DNA from: Planctomycetota bacterium
Lineage (GTDB): Bacteria > Planctomycetota > UBA1135 > UBA2386
Direction of reading: 5' to 3'
Length of the DNA: 64,000 nt
Assembly (NCBI GenBank): GCA_020638655.1
Contig: JACKIC010000002.1
Span: 1-64,000, forward strand
The number at the start of each line of letters is the position of its first letter. The first letter of the stretch is position 1. Below the pieces are notes generated by a model. It searched no databases. It worked only from the letters and a program-made list of their open reading frames with translations, and was not told the DNA's origin. Both the position numbers and the translations under genes were made by a program. Below are positions 7,041-14,988 of the stretch, one piece after another.

Positions 7041-9128
7041 TCACCGCCGCAGGACCGGGGCCCAGCTGCGCACGCCCGCGAGGCGCTGCAACTGCTCGCC
7101 GAACAGCGCGCGTTGCCACGGCAGCAGGTCGACACCGAGTTCGTCGGCCTTCTGGCCCAGGGTCTGCGCGTACTCTGCGTCGCCCAGGTCGAGCGCGTGC
7201 AGCGCGCTGATGGCGTAGCCGCGCAGGTCGGTGCGCATGCGTTCGGTGGTGGCGAGCGCGGCGATCAGCTGCCGGATGCGCGTGGTGGTGGCGTCGAGGG
7301 CGCCTTCGCTGGTGTCGCCGAGGCCCTCGAGCGCCTCGAGGAAGTACTGCTCGACGCGCATGCGCGCGGCGCCGCGGTCGTCGCCGCGCGCCGCGGCCTG
7401 CTCGGCGAGGCTGCGGAAGTGGTGGCGCAGCTGCGCGCGCAGCACCGGGTGCGGCTCGACCACGACGGCGTCGACCGCGGCGTCGGGCTCGCCGCCGAGC
7501 AGCAGCACGGTGCTCAGCAGCACCCGCAGCTCGGGGTTCTGCGGGTCGTTGTCGAGCGCGAACAGGGCGATGCGGGCCGCCTCCTTGTAGGCCGTGCCGC
7601 GCGCGAGCACCTCGCCGAGCAGCAGCGCCAGCTGCGGGTCGAACGGCCGCAGCTGCAGCGCCCGCGCCGCCGACACGCGAGCCGCGGGCAGGTTGCCCGC
7701 GGCGAGCTGTTCCTGGGCTTGCACCTGCAGCCAGCGCGGCTCCCAGGGCATCCAGCGCGCCGCCGCCGTCGCGGCCGCGAGCGGCGGGTCCTGGCCGAGC
7801 GCCTTGGCGCGCACGTAGCCCGCGAACGCCATCTGCGCGGCGATCGGCGGCACCGCCAGCATGACCATCAGGGCGCCGGTCAGCCGCCAGACCCAGGCGC
7901 GCGCGCGCGGCGGCGCCGCGGCCGGCGCGCCGACCAGCAGCATGGCCACCGCGACCGCGGGCGCGTTGAGCAGCGGCGCGCGCACCAGCATCATCATCAG
8001 CAGCGCGAACAGCGGCACCAGGCGGGTCTTGTCGCGTTGGCCACGCTGCAGCGCGAACAGTGCCGCGGCGAACAGGAAGAAGCACGGCAGGCCGCCGTCG
8101 ACGAGCAGCTCGAGCCAGTCGTCGTGGGCGGTGCGCACCTCGGTGGCGAACTGCCGGCCGTTGCTCGACAGCTCGATCTCCTCGGCGGAGCGCACGCGCG
8201 GATACTGCACCGCGAACTGCCCGGGGCCCTGGCCGAACACCGGCGACTCGGCGAACAGCCGGGTCGCCCCCTTGGCGATCTCGAACCGCACGCTCAGCGT
8301 CGCCGTCGAGCGCTTCTGCGCCGCGATCTGCGCCTGCTGGTCGGTGGGGGCGTGGGTGGTGGCGACCAGGGCCAGCAGCCAGCCCAGCAGCGCGCCGCCG
8401 GCGGCGGCCGCCAGCGGCAGCGCAGACGGCAGCAGCGGCGCCGCCGCCCCGGCGCGGCGCCGGCGCAGCAGCACCAGCAGGATCAGCGCCACCGGCAGCG
8501 CGATCAGTCCCGAGCGCGAGCCGTTCACCGCGAGGTAGGCGCCGGCGAGGCCGAGGCTGGCGAGCGCCAGCCGCGACGGCGGCAGCAGCGCCGCGACCGC
8601 CGCGCCCGCGATCGCGGTCCACTCCGAGGCGACGTTGAGGTTGCCGAACACCGAGACGGGTTCGCGGTCGACGCCGTAGCCGGCGATCTCGCCGAGGCCG
8701 AGCCGCTGCAGCAGCCCGAACGCGCACGTGGCGAGCAGCAGCGCCGCGATCGGCTTGCCGAAGCGGTCCTGCGCCGCCGCACCCAGGCGCAGCACCACCA
8801 TCAGCGCGACCCAGTGCACGAGCCGGTAACCCGCCTCCATCGGCTGGAACGAGTGGGCTTCGTGTTCGCCCTTGCCGATCGCATCGGCGAACCAGTTGAC
8901 GCCGGCACAGAGGATCAGGCCGAGCACGAACATCGATACGAAGAACCCGCCGGCGACCGGGCGCAGGCGCGGCAGGAACAGCAGGGTCGCGCCGGACAGC
9001 AGCAGCAGCAGGGCGCGGCGCAGCTGCTCGAAGTCGACCCAGTAGGGGTGGAACGGCACCACCAGCAGCACCAGGAACGACCACAGCAGCCAGGTCGGCG
9101 GCGCGGCGGGCTGCTCTGGGTCGTTCAT
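7041..9128 (-). CDS. O-antigen ligase / Wzy_C family membrane protein with TPR tail
   Basis: A 695-residue polytopic membrane protein with ten or more hydrophobic segments in the first ~460 residues. A large loop then carries the O-antigen ligase signature: FGNLNVASEW, GSRSGL and GQGPGQFAVQYP ... TAHDDWLELLVDGG. The last ~230 residues are Ala/Leu-rich helical repeats of TPR type. Members join polysaccharide to lipid or protein acceptors, or polymerise it, on the outer face of the cytoplasmic membrane. No glycosyltransferase cluster is adjacent, so the substrate is unknown. It starts 25 bases after ftsY and probably shares its transcript. Confidence 0.82.
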   Translation of the reverse strand: MNDPEQPAAPPTWLLWSFLVLLVVPFHPYWVDFEQLRRALLLLLSGATLLFLPRLRPVAGGFFVSMFVLGLILCAGVNWFADAIGKGEHEAHSFQPMEAGYRLVHWVALMVVLRLGAAAQDRFGKPIAALLLATCAFGLLQRLGLGEIAGYGVDREPVSVFGNLNVASEWTAIAGAAVAALLPPSRLALASLGLAGAYLAVNGSRSGLIALPVALILLVLLRRRRAGAAAPLLPSALPLAAAAGGALLGWLLALVATTHAPTDQQAQIAAQKRSTATLSVRFEIAKGATRLFAESPVFGQGPGQFAVQYPRVRSAEEIELSSNGRQFATEVRTAHDDWLELLVDGGLPCFFLFAAALFALQRGQRDKTRLVPLFALLMMMLVRAPLLNAPAVAVAMLLVGAPAAAPPRARAWVWRLTGALMVMLAVPPIAAQMAFAGYVRAKALGQDPPLAAATAAARWMPWEPRWLQVQAQEQLAAGNLPAARVSAARALQLRPFDPQLALLLGEVLARGTAYKEAARIALFALDNDPQNPELRVLLSTVLLLGGEPDAAVDAVVVEPHPVLRAQLRHHFRSLAEQAAARGDDRGAARMRVEQYFLEALEGLGDTSEGALDATTTRIRQLIAALATTERMRTDLRGYAISALHALDLGDAEYAQTLGQKADELGVDLLPWQRALFGEQLQRLAGVRSWAPVLRR

Positions 9129-9153
9129 GCGGGGGCGGTCACGGGAGCGGAGG

Positions 9154-10080
9154 TCACGCGGGTGCGCCGCGCTCGAACTGCAGGATCGCGTCGACGTAGG
9201 CTGTGACGGCGAACGGCTCGAGATCGTCCATGCCTTCGCCGACGCCGAGGAACTTGATCGGTACGGGCAGCACCTCGCGGATCCCGAACAGCGCCCCGCC
9301 CTTGGCGGTGCCGTCCATCTTGGTCAGCACCAGCCCGGACACGGGCGCGGCCTTGGCGAACTCGGCGGCCTGGCGGATCGCGTTCTGGCCCGTGGTGCCG
9401 TCGAGCACCAGCAGCGTCTCGTGCGGCGCGTCGGGCACCTGTTTGCGCACCACGCGCACGATCTTCTCGAGCTCGGTCATCAGGTTCTTCTGCGTGTGCA
9501 GGCGCCCGGCCGTGTCGAGGATCAGGTAGTCGACCTTGCGCGCGACCGCGGCCGAGACCGCGTCGAACGCGACCGCGGCCGGGTCCGCGCCGGTGCCCTG
9601 CTTGACGATCGGGATGCCGAGCCGCTCGGCCCACATCGTCAGCTGCTCGACCGCCGCGGCGCGGAACGTGTCGCCGGCGCCCAGCATCACGGTGTGCCCC
9701 TGGCTGCGCAGGTGGCGCGCCAGCTTGGCGATCGAGGTGGTCTTGCCCGAGCCGTTGACGCCGACCACGAGGATCACCGTCGGGGCCTGCGCGGCGCGCG
9801 CCAACGGCGCCTCGCAACCTTCGAGCAGGGTCAGCAGCCGCTGCCGCAGGAACGGCACGACGTCGCCGGTCTCCTTGATCTCGCGCTTCTTGTAGGCGGC
9901 CTTGAGGTCCTCGACGAGGCGCGAGCCGACCGGCCCCAGGTCGCTGTTGTAGAGCAGCTCCTCGAGCTCCTCGAGCAGTTGGTCGTCGAGCTTGCGCCCG
10001 ATCGAGAACAGCCGCTGCAGTCCCGAGGTCAGCGCCTCGCGGGTCTTCTTGAGCGCGCCGAACAGCTTGCCGAACACCAT
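9154..10080 (-). CDS. ftsY: Signal recognition particle receptor FtsY
   Basis: A 308-residue SRP-type GTPase that receives ribosome-SRP complexes at the membrane. The helical N domain occupies about residues 1-95. The G domain has the P-loop GVNGSGKTT at 107-115, the DTFRAAAVEQL insertion-box region near 137-147, DTAGR at 189-193 and TKMDGTAKGG at 253-262. There is no long acidic A domain, so it is the short form. The TAGAAC box on the minus strand at 10087-10092 ends 6 bases before the ATG. Downstream is the O-antigen-ligase-like gene; upstream are nusB and ribH on the same strand. Confidence 0.97.
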   Translation of the reverse strand: MVFGKLFGALKKTREALTSGLQRLFSIGRKLDDQLLEELEELLYNSDLGPVGSRLVEDLKAAYKKREIKETGDVVPFLRQRLLTLLEGCEAPLARAAQAPTVILVVGVNGSGKTTSIAKLARHLRSQGHTVMLGAGDTFRAAAVEQLTMWAERLGIPIVKQGTGADPAAVAFDAVSAAVARKVDYLILDTAGRLHTQKNLMTELEKIVRVVRKQVPDAPHETLLVLDGTTGQNAIRQAAEFAKAAPVSGLVLTKMDGTAKGGALFGIREVLPVPIKFLGVGEGMDDLEPFAVTAYVDAILQFERGAPA

Positions 10081-10124
10081 GCGCGCGTTCTAACGGCTGG
10101 TGGGTGCACCAGACCAGCTTCGGC

Positions 10125-10709
10125 TCACGAAGTCGCGTCGAGTTCGCCGCCAGCCGGGCCCGACGCCGGGCCCGCCGACTGATCCGCGGCCTTGCCGCCG
10201 GCGCCGCGCAGCGCTTCGCTGCGTTCCCGGTCGAGGTCGATGCGCACGCGGTCGAGGATGCCGTTGACGAAGCCGCCCGAGTTCGCGGTCGAGAACTTCT
10301 TGCCCAGCTCGATCGCCTCGTTGATCGCCACCTTGGGCGGCACGTCGTGGCAGTAGGCGAGCTCGTAGATGGCCATGCGCAGGACGTTGCGGTCGATGGC
10401 GGCCATGCGGCGCAGGTCCCAGTTGCGGGTCACCGCCTGCAGGCGCGCGTCGATGGCGTCCCGGTTGGCGAGCGTGCCTTCGACCAGCCGCGTCGCGAAC
10501 TCGGCGACCTCGGCGTCGGGCTCCTCACCGTGCGGGTTTCCTGACTGCGGGGTACCAGACTGCAGGTTGACAGCACTGGCCTGCAGGCACAGTTCGGTCA
10601 GCGTGCTGCCGACCTCGGTCGAGTAGGCGGCGCCGCGCAGATCGACCTGGAACAGGATCTGCATGGCGATCTCGCGTGCGCGGGTGCGACGACGGATGGG
10701 GGCGGTCAT
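10125..10709 (-). CDS. nusB: Transcription antitermination factor NusB
   Basis: A 194-residue NusB protein, the all-helical partner of NusE/S10 in rRNA antitermination. Recognisable parts are RRTRAREIAMQILFQVD near the start, MAAIDRNVLRMAIYEL, VAINEAIELGKKFS and GGFVNGILDRV. It is longer than the usual ~140 residues because of an insert after helix 2 (residues ~40-65, with the near-repeat SGTPQSGNP) and a disordered Ala/Gly tail. The start ATG at 10709 matches the family N-terminus. A possible promoter lies at 10757-10784. Confidence 0.95.
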   Translation of the reverse strand: MTAPIRRRTRAREIAMQILFQVDLRGAAYSTEVGSTLTELCLQASAVNLQSGTPQSGNPHGEEPDAEVAEFATRLVEGTLANRDAIDARLQAVTRNWDLRRMAAIDRNVLRMAIYELAYCHDVPPKVAINEAIELGKKFSTANSGGFVNGILDRVRIDLDRERSEALRGAGGKAADQSAGPASGPAGGELDATS

Positions 10710-10756
10710 GGCAAGGAGCGTGGTGGCGCAGCCCGGATCCGGCTGCGGCGCGCAAA

Positions 10757-10784
10757 ACGTTACCCCACGATCGGCGCGGTGCAA
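10757..10784 (-). promoter_or_regulatory. Putative nusB promoter
   Basis: Read on the minus strand, TTGCAC and TAACGT are 16 bases apart. The -10 box is 47 bases from the nusB ATG. Confidence 0.35.
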
Positions 10785-10807
10785 CCGCCGCGGTGGTCGC
10801 TCCCCGC

Positions 10808-11296
10808 TCAGCTGCCGGCAGTCAGGCGGTCCCTGATCGCGGCCATCGCCAGAGCCGCCATGGCAGCGTCGGCTCCCTTGTTGCCGTGCTCGCCGCCGGC
10901 CCGGGCCAGGGCCTGGTCCATCTGCGCGCAGGTCAGCAGGCCGAACCCGAGCGGCAGGCCGGTGTCGAGGCCCACGCGCATCACGCCGTCGGTGACGCCG
11001 CTGCAGACGTAGTCGTAGTGGTCGGTGCCGCCGCGCACCACCGCGCCCAGGGCGAGCAGCCCGTGGAAGCGCCCGGTGTCGGCGAGCCAGCGGCACGCGG
11101 TCGGCAGCTCGAACGCGCCGGGCACCCAGACGACCTCGACGTCGGCGTCGGCGACGCCGTGTTGGCGCAGCGTCGTCAGGGCGCCTTCGAGCAGGCGCTC
11201 GGTGACCAGCTCGTTGAAGCGGGCCACCGCGATGCCGAAGCGCTTGCCGCGCCCCGTGGCCGCGTCCGTCGGAGAGGCAACGTCACCTGTGACCAT
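10808..11296 (-). CDS. ribH: 6,7-dimethyl-8-ribityllumazine synthase
   Basis: A 162-residue lumazine synthase that condenses 5-amino-6-ribitylamino-uracil with dihydroxybutanone phosphate in riboflavin synthesis. Family motifs are RFNELVTERLLEGAL, VWVPGAFELP, GAVVRGGTDHYDYV (the catalytic His lies in DHYDYV), LPLGFGLLT and NKGADAAMAAL. Length is typical. No other riboflavin gene is in the window. The ribH-nusB adjacency is widespread in bacteria. A TACCGT box ends exactly 6 bases before the ATG, suggesting a leaderless message. Confidence 0.96.
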   Translation of the reverse strand: MVTGDVASPTDAATGRGKRFGIAVARFNELVTERLLEGALTTLRQHGVADADVEVVWVPGAFELPTACRWLADTGRFHGLLALGAVVRGGTDHYDYVCSGVTDGVMRVGLDTGLPLGFGLLTCAQMDQALARAGGEHGNKGADAAMAALAMAAIRDRLTAGS

Positions 11297-11302
11297 GCGC
11301 GC

Positions 11303-11330
11303 ACGGTAGCTCGTGCGCCGCGGCGGGCAA
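11303..11330 (-). promoter_or_regulatory. Putative leaderless promoter of ribH
   Basis: On the minus strand TTGCCC and TACCGT are 16 bases apart. The -10 box ends 6 bases before the ATG, so the transcript would begin at or next to the start codon. Confidence 0.45.
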
Positions 11331-11341
11331 GCGCGGGCTGC

Positions 11342-12187
11342 TCAGGTGCGCGCCGGCGCCGTGGTCTCGCTCTTGCGCTGGAAGATCGACGGCTTGACGT
11401 AGGTGAAGGGCTGGTCGAGGTTCATCAGGCTCTCGGACTCGCCGACCATCAGGTAGCCGCCCGGACGCGTCACCGCGTGGGCGTTGCGCATCACCTTCTC
11501 CTTGCTGGGCACGTCGAAGTAGATCATGACGTTGCGCAGGAACACGAAGTCGAAGTTGCGCGCGCCCATCAACGGCTCCATCAGATTGTGCCGTTGGAAG
11601 GTGACGTGCCTGGCCAGCTGGCGGTCGAACAGCAGCTCCTCGGTGCCCTGCTTGGTGAAGTACTTCTTCACCACGTCGGGCGGCGTCTGCGCGACCGCGT
11701 AGGGACGATAGACGCCGGCCCGCGCCTCCTCGAGGATCGAGGCGGACAGGTCGGTGCCGAGGATCTCGACGGGCACGCCGCCGAAATTGTTGCCCAGGAT
11801 CTGGTGCAGCACGATGCAGATCGTGAACGCCTCGGCGCCGGTCGACGCCGCCGCGGACCAGATGCGGAAGCCCTCGCGCCGCGTCGCCGGGTCGGCCGCG
11901 CGGGCCGTGGCCCACTCGCGGAAGAAGTCCCAGTGGCGCTGGCAGCGGAAGAAGTAGGTCTCGTTGGTCGTGATCGAGTCCAGGAACGCCTGCACCTCGG
12001 CCGGCTGGGAGTTGGTCTGCACCAGCTGCAGGTACGCGTCGTAGGTCGCGACCTTGGTCGCCCGCAGGCGCCGCCGGATCCGGTTGCTGAGAAGGGCCAT
12101 CTTCTCGGCGGGGTAGTGGATCCCGGCCAGCTTGTAGATCAGGTCGTGGAAGCGCTGGAACTCAGCGGGGATCAGGTCACGGTCCAT
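11342..12187 (-). CDS. cheR: CheR-type chemotaxis protein methyltransferase
   Basis: A 281-residue SAM-dependent glutamate methyltransferase of the CheR family. It has the helical N-terminal domain (about 1-70), the diagnostic TTNETYFFR at 73-81, the SAM-binding stretch RIWSAAASTGAEAF near 108-121, LGTDLS near 143-148 and FLRNVMIYFD at 216-225. No other chemotaxis gene is nearby, so it may act on a chemoreceptor encoded elsewhere or in a CheR-containing regulatory circuit. The first ATG gives the normal family length. Confidence 0.94.
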   Translation of the reverse strand: MDRDLIPAEFQRFHDLIYKLAGIHYPAEKMALLSNRIRRRLRATKVATYDAYLQLVQTNSQPAEVQAFLDSITTNETYFFRCQRHWDFFREWATARAADPATRREGFRIWSAAASTGAEAFTICIVLHQILGNNFGGVPVEILGTDLSASILEEARAGVYRPYAVAQTPPDVVKKYFTKQGTEELLFDRQLARHVTFQRHNLMEPLMGARNFDFVFLRNVMIYFDVPSKEKVMRNAHAVTRPGGYLMVGESESLMNLDQPFTYVKPSIFQRKSETTAPART

Positions 12188-12357
12188 GCCGTGGGGCTAT
12201 CGGCCACGGGCGCGCCCCGGCTTGTCCGCATCTTCGCTGCCTGCCGCTCTCGCCCCGAACAACCGTTGCGACGGAGATCGCTGCTCCGCATCCTTTCGCC
12301 CGGGCCGACCCGTCCGGATTCTCCCGCAGGCCCGCCCGTCCCGCGCCGCCCCTGCCC

Positions 12358-12747
12358 ATGTACTCGACCCTGCTCTTCTGGAGCGCCTTCGGCGCGACCG
12401 TCTTGCTGATCGTGCTGTCGCTGGTCAGCGGCTACCGGCGCAAGCGGCGCTTCCACCTGGTCACCGGCCCGCTGACGATGGTCGCGCTGGTGTTCGCGGT
12501 GATCGAAACCGAGGCCCTGATGCGCCGCTACGACTTCCCGCGCGAGGCCCTCGACACGCACCTGATCTTCGCCAAGGCGGGCGGCCTGATGGCGTTGCCC
12601 GTGATCGCCACCGGCATCTGGCTGTGGCGCAACCCGCGCGTGCGGTTCTGGCACCGGCTGGCGGTCTGGCTGTGGTTGCTGAGCGTGCTCACCGCGACCG
12701 GCACCGGGCTGTGGATCTTCGAGCTGGCGACCCCCAAGGCCGGCTGA
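12358..12747 (+). CDS. Small four-helix membrane protein, possibly DUF420-like
   Basis: A 129-residue protein with four predicted membrane helices. Histidines lie at or near helix ends (RFHLVTGP, DTHLIF, FWHRLAVW), a layout reminiscent of DUF420/CtaM-like proteins tied to cytochrome oxidase assembly. The match is by pattern only. It ends 80 bases before the transglutaminase-esterase gene. Function not assigned. Confidence 0.55.
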   Translation: MYSTLLFWSAFGATVLLIVLSLVSGYRRKRRFHLVTGPLTMVALVFAVIETEALMRRYDFPREALDTHLIFAKAGGLMALPVIATGIWLWRNPRVRFWHRLAVWLWLLSVLTATGTGLWIFELATPKAG

Positions 12748-12814
12748 GCCCGGTGTCGGTTCGCGAGCCGCGGCTCAGCGGACCAGGTGTGCAGACGGTC
12801 GCCGCGCCAGCCGC

Positions 12815-12820
12815 TACAAG
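12815..12820 (+). promoter_or_regulatory. Possible -10 box TACAAG
   Basis: Ends 7 bases before the ATG at 12828, the same spacing as other possible leaderless starts here. No clear -35. Confidence 0.25.
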
Positions 12821-12827
12821 GGGGCGC

Positions 12828-14978
12828 ATGGGTCCACGCCTCGCGGCTTGCCTCTCGTCCTTCCTGTTGGCCGCCGTGTCCCTGTGTGCCCAGGCGACAA
12901 CGCCGCTCGAGGCCGCCTGTCGGCGGGCCGGTGACAACGCGGATGAGCTGCGGGCAGCCTGGCAGGCCGTGCCCGAGGCGCAGCGCAGCGCGCTGGCGTT
13001 CCTGCTCGAACACATGACCGACGCCGACGCGCGCACCCTGTCGGCCGGGTTCCTGCTGCGGCAGGTCGACCTGGCGTGCTCGGTGCGGGGGCAGGTGCCG
13101 TGGGGGAGCGCGCTCCCGGACGAACTGTTCTGGAACGACGTGCTGCCCTACGCCCAGGCCAACGAGACGCGCGAGGACTGGCGCAGCGACTTCGTGCGGC
13201 GCTTCGTGGCCAAGGTGCAGGACTGCAAGACGCCCGGTGAGGCGGCGCTGCGGCTCAACGCGACGATCTTCGACGAGCTCGGCGTGCACTACTCGACCGG
13301 CCGCGCGCGCGCCGATCAGGCGCCGAGCGCGTCGATCGCGCAGGGCAAGGCCAGCTGCACCGGGCTGTCGATCTTGCTCGCCGACGCCTGCCGCGCATGT
13401 TGCGTGCCGGCGCGCCTCGTCTCGGTGCGCTGGCCGCACAAGGCCGGCAACCACACCTGGGTCGAGGTCTGGGACGGCGCGCGCTGGCGCTTCGTCGGCG
13501 CCGACGAGCCCGATCCGAAGGGCTTCGACCGCGCCTGGTTCGTCGGTGACGCGCAGAAGGCGGCGGTCGCCGACCGGGAGCATCGGCCGTGGGCGGTGTC
13601 GTTCGGTCGAACGGGCGAGCGCTTCGCGGCCGGCTGGGGGCGGGGCATCGAGCTGTGGGGCGAGGATGCGGCTGCGCGCTACGCGCCGGCCGGCTGGAGC
13701 GACGGCCACGGCGGCACGATCCCGACGACGTTGCCGTTCGACCTCGGCGCGGCGTCGCCTGGCGAGGACCCCGCGGCGGCTGCGTTGGCCGCGCAGCTCG
13801 ACCGCTTCTTCGCGGCCGCACCGGCGGCGCAGGCGAAGTTCGAGTTCGACCGCAACCTCGACGAGGAGCTGCGCACCGCCGCCGGCGACGCGCGGCTGCG
13901 GGCGTTGGTGTTCGCAGCCTGGAAGCGCAGCGAGCGCGCCGCGCTGGCGACCGACCACGAACAGCACCTCGTACGCGCCGGCGACGAGCAGAGCCCGTTC
14001 ACGGTCAAGCAGGTCGGCGACAAGCCGGCGGGGGGCTGGCCGTTGGTGATCGCCATGCACGGCGGCGGCAACGTCGCCAAGGAGCGGAACGACAGCCAGT
14101 GGCGGCACATGCAGGTCTACTACCGCGATCACCCCGAGGTGGGCGGCTACCTCTACTGCGCGCTGCGGGCGCCGACCGACGAGTGGAACGGCTTCTACAC
14201 CGACTACTTCTACCCGCTGCTCGAGAAGCTGATCCGCCAGTTCGTGGTCTGCGACGACGTCGATCCCGACCGGGTGATCGCGATCGGCTACAGCCACGGC
14301 GGCTACGGCGCGTTCGCGGTCGGGCCCAAGCTGCCGCACCGCTTCGCCGCGGTGCACGCGAGCGCCGCGGCGCCGACCGACGGCGAGTCGTCGCCGATCG
14401 GACTGCACACGCTGCCGTTCACGTTCATGGTCGGGGGCAAGGACACGGCCTACGGACGCCGCGCGCGCTGCGAGGCGTTCGCGGCGCGGCTCGACGAGCT
14501 GCGGCGCCAACGGCCCGGTCGCTACCCGGGTGCGCTCACGCTGGTCGAGGACAACGGTCACACCGGGCTACCCGACCGCGACCTGCTCGCGCAGCTGGTG
14601 CCCGCGGTGCGTCGCGCGCTGCCGCGCGAGCTGTTCTGGGAGGCGAGCGACACGGTCGTCGCGGACCACTACTGGCTGCACGTGGGCGCGCCCGAGAAGG
14701 GGCTGCGCATCGACGCGCGCCTCGACGGCCAGCGGCTCGACGTCGTCGCGGACCGGCAGGTCTCCATCGAGGTGCGCCTCGACGCGCGCCTGTGTGACCT
14801 CGCGCAGGAGCTCGAGGTGCGCCGGGTGGTCGGCCAGGAGCCCGACTCGGCGGCGGAGACGCGGGACGCGCACCACGAGCGCGTGCGGCCGGCGCCGTCG
14901 CTGCGGGTGCTGTGTGCGACCATGGCCGAGCGCGGCGATCCGGCGCTCGCCGCTTCGTGGATCCTGCCGCTGCGGTGA
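12828..14978 (+). CDS. Exported transglutaminase-like domain fused to an alpha/beta-hydrolase esterase
   Basis: A 716-residue exported protein. After a signal peptide (about 1-23) comes a transglutaminase-like cysteine domain: Cys177 in GKASCTGLSILL, His in AGNHTWVEVW and Asp in FVGADEPDP. Residues ~390-640 form an alpha/beta-hydrolase of the esterase D / PHB-depolymerase type with an HGGG oxyanion motif (AMHGGGN) and the nucleophile elbow GYSHGG at 487-492 (Ser489). A probable catalytic His is in EDNGHTG. Both active sites look complete. It may cleave peptide or ester links in extracellular polymers; the substrate is unknown. The ATG at 12828 is chosen because the signal peptide starts there; the longer upstream frame overlaps the previous gene. 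Confidence 0.8.
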   Translation: MGPRLAACLSSFLLAAVSLCAQATTPLEAACRRAGDNADELRAAWQAVPEAQRSALAFLLEHMTDADARTLSAGFLLRQVDLACSVRGQVPWGSALPDELFWNDVLPYAQANETREDWRSDFVRRFVAKVQDCKTPGEAALRLNATIFDELGVHYSTGRARADQAPSASIAQGKASCTGLSILLADACRACCVPARLVSVRWPHKAGNHTWVEVWDGARWRFVGADEPDPKGFDRAWFVGDAQKAAVADREHRPWAVSFGRTGERFAAGWGRGIELWGEDAAARYAPAGWSDGHGGTIPTTLPFDLGAASPGEDPAAAALAAQLDRFFAAAPAAQAKFEFDRNLDEELRTAAGDARLRALVFAAWKRSERAALATDHEQHLVRAGDEQSPFTVKQVGDKPAGGWPLVIAMHGGGNVAKERNDSQWRHMQVYYRDHPEVGGYLYCALRAPTDEWNGFYTDYFYPLLEKLIRQFVVCDDVDPDRVIAIGYSHGGYGAFAVGPKLPHRFAAVHASAAAPTDGESSPIGLHTLPFTFMVGGKDTAYGRRARCEAFAARLDELRRQRPGRYPGALTLVEDNGHTGLPDRDLLAQLVPAVRRALPRELFWEASDTVVADHYWLHVGAPEKGLRIDARLDGQRLDVVADRQVSIEVRLDARLCDLAQELEVRRVVGQEPDSAAETRDAHHERVRPAPSLRVLCATMAERGDPALAASWILPLR

Positions 14979-14988
14979 GCGCCCGCGT

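Noticed and set aside
11297..11341. FMN riboswitch ahead of ribH
   Set aside because: Only about 45 bases separate ribH from cheR, too short for the aptamer, and a -10 box ends 6 bases before the ATG.
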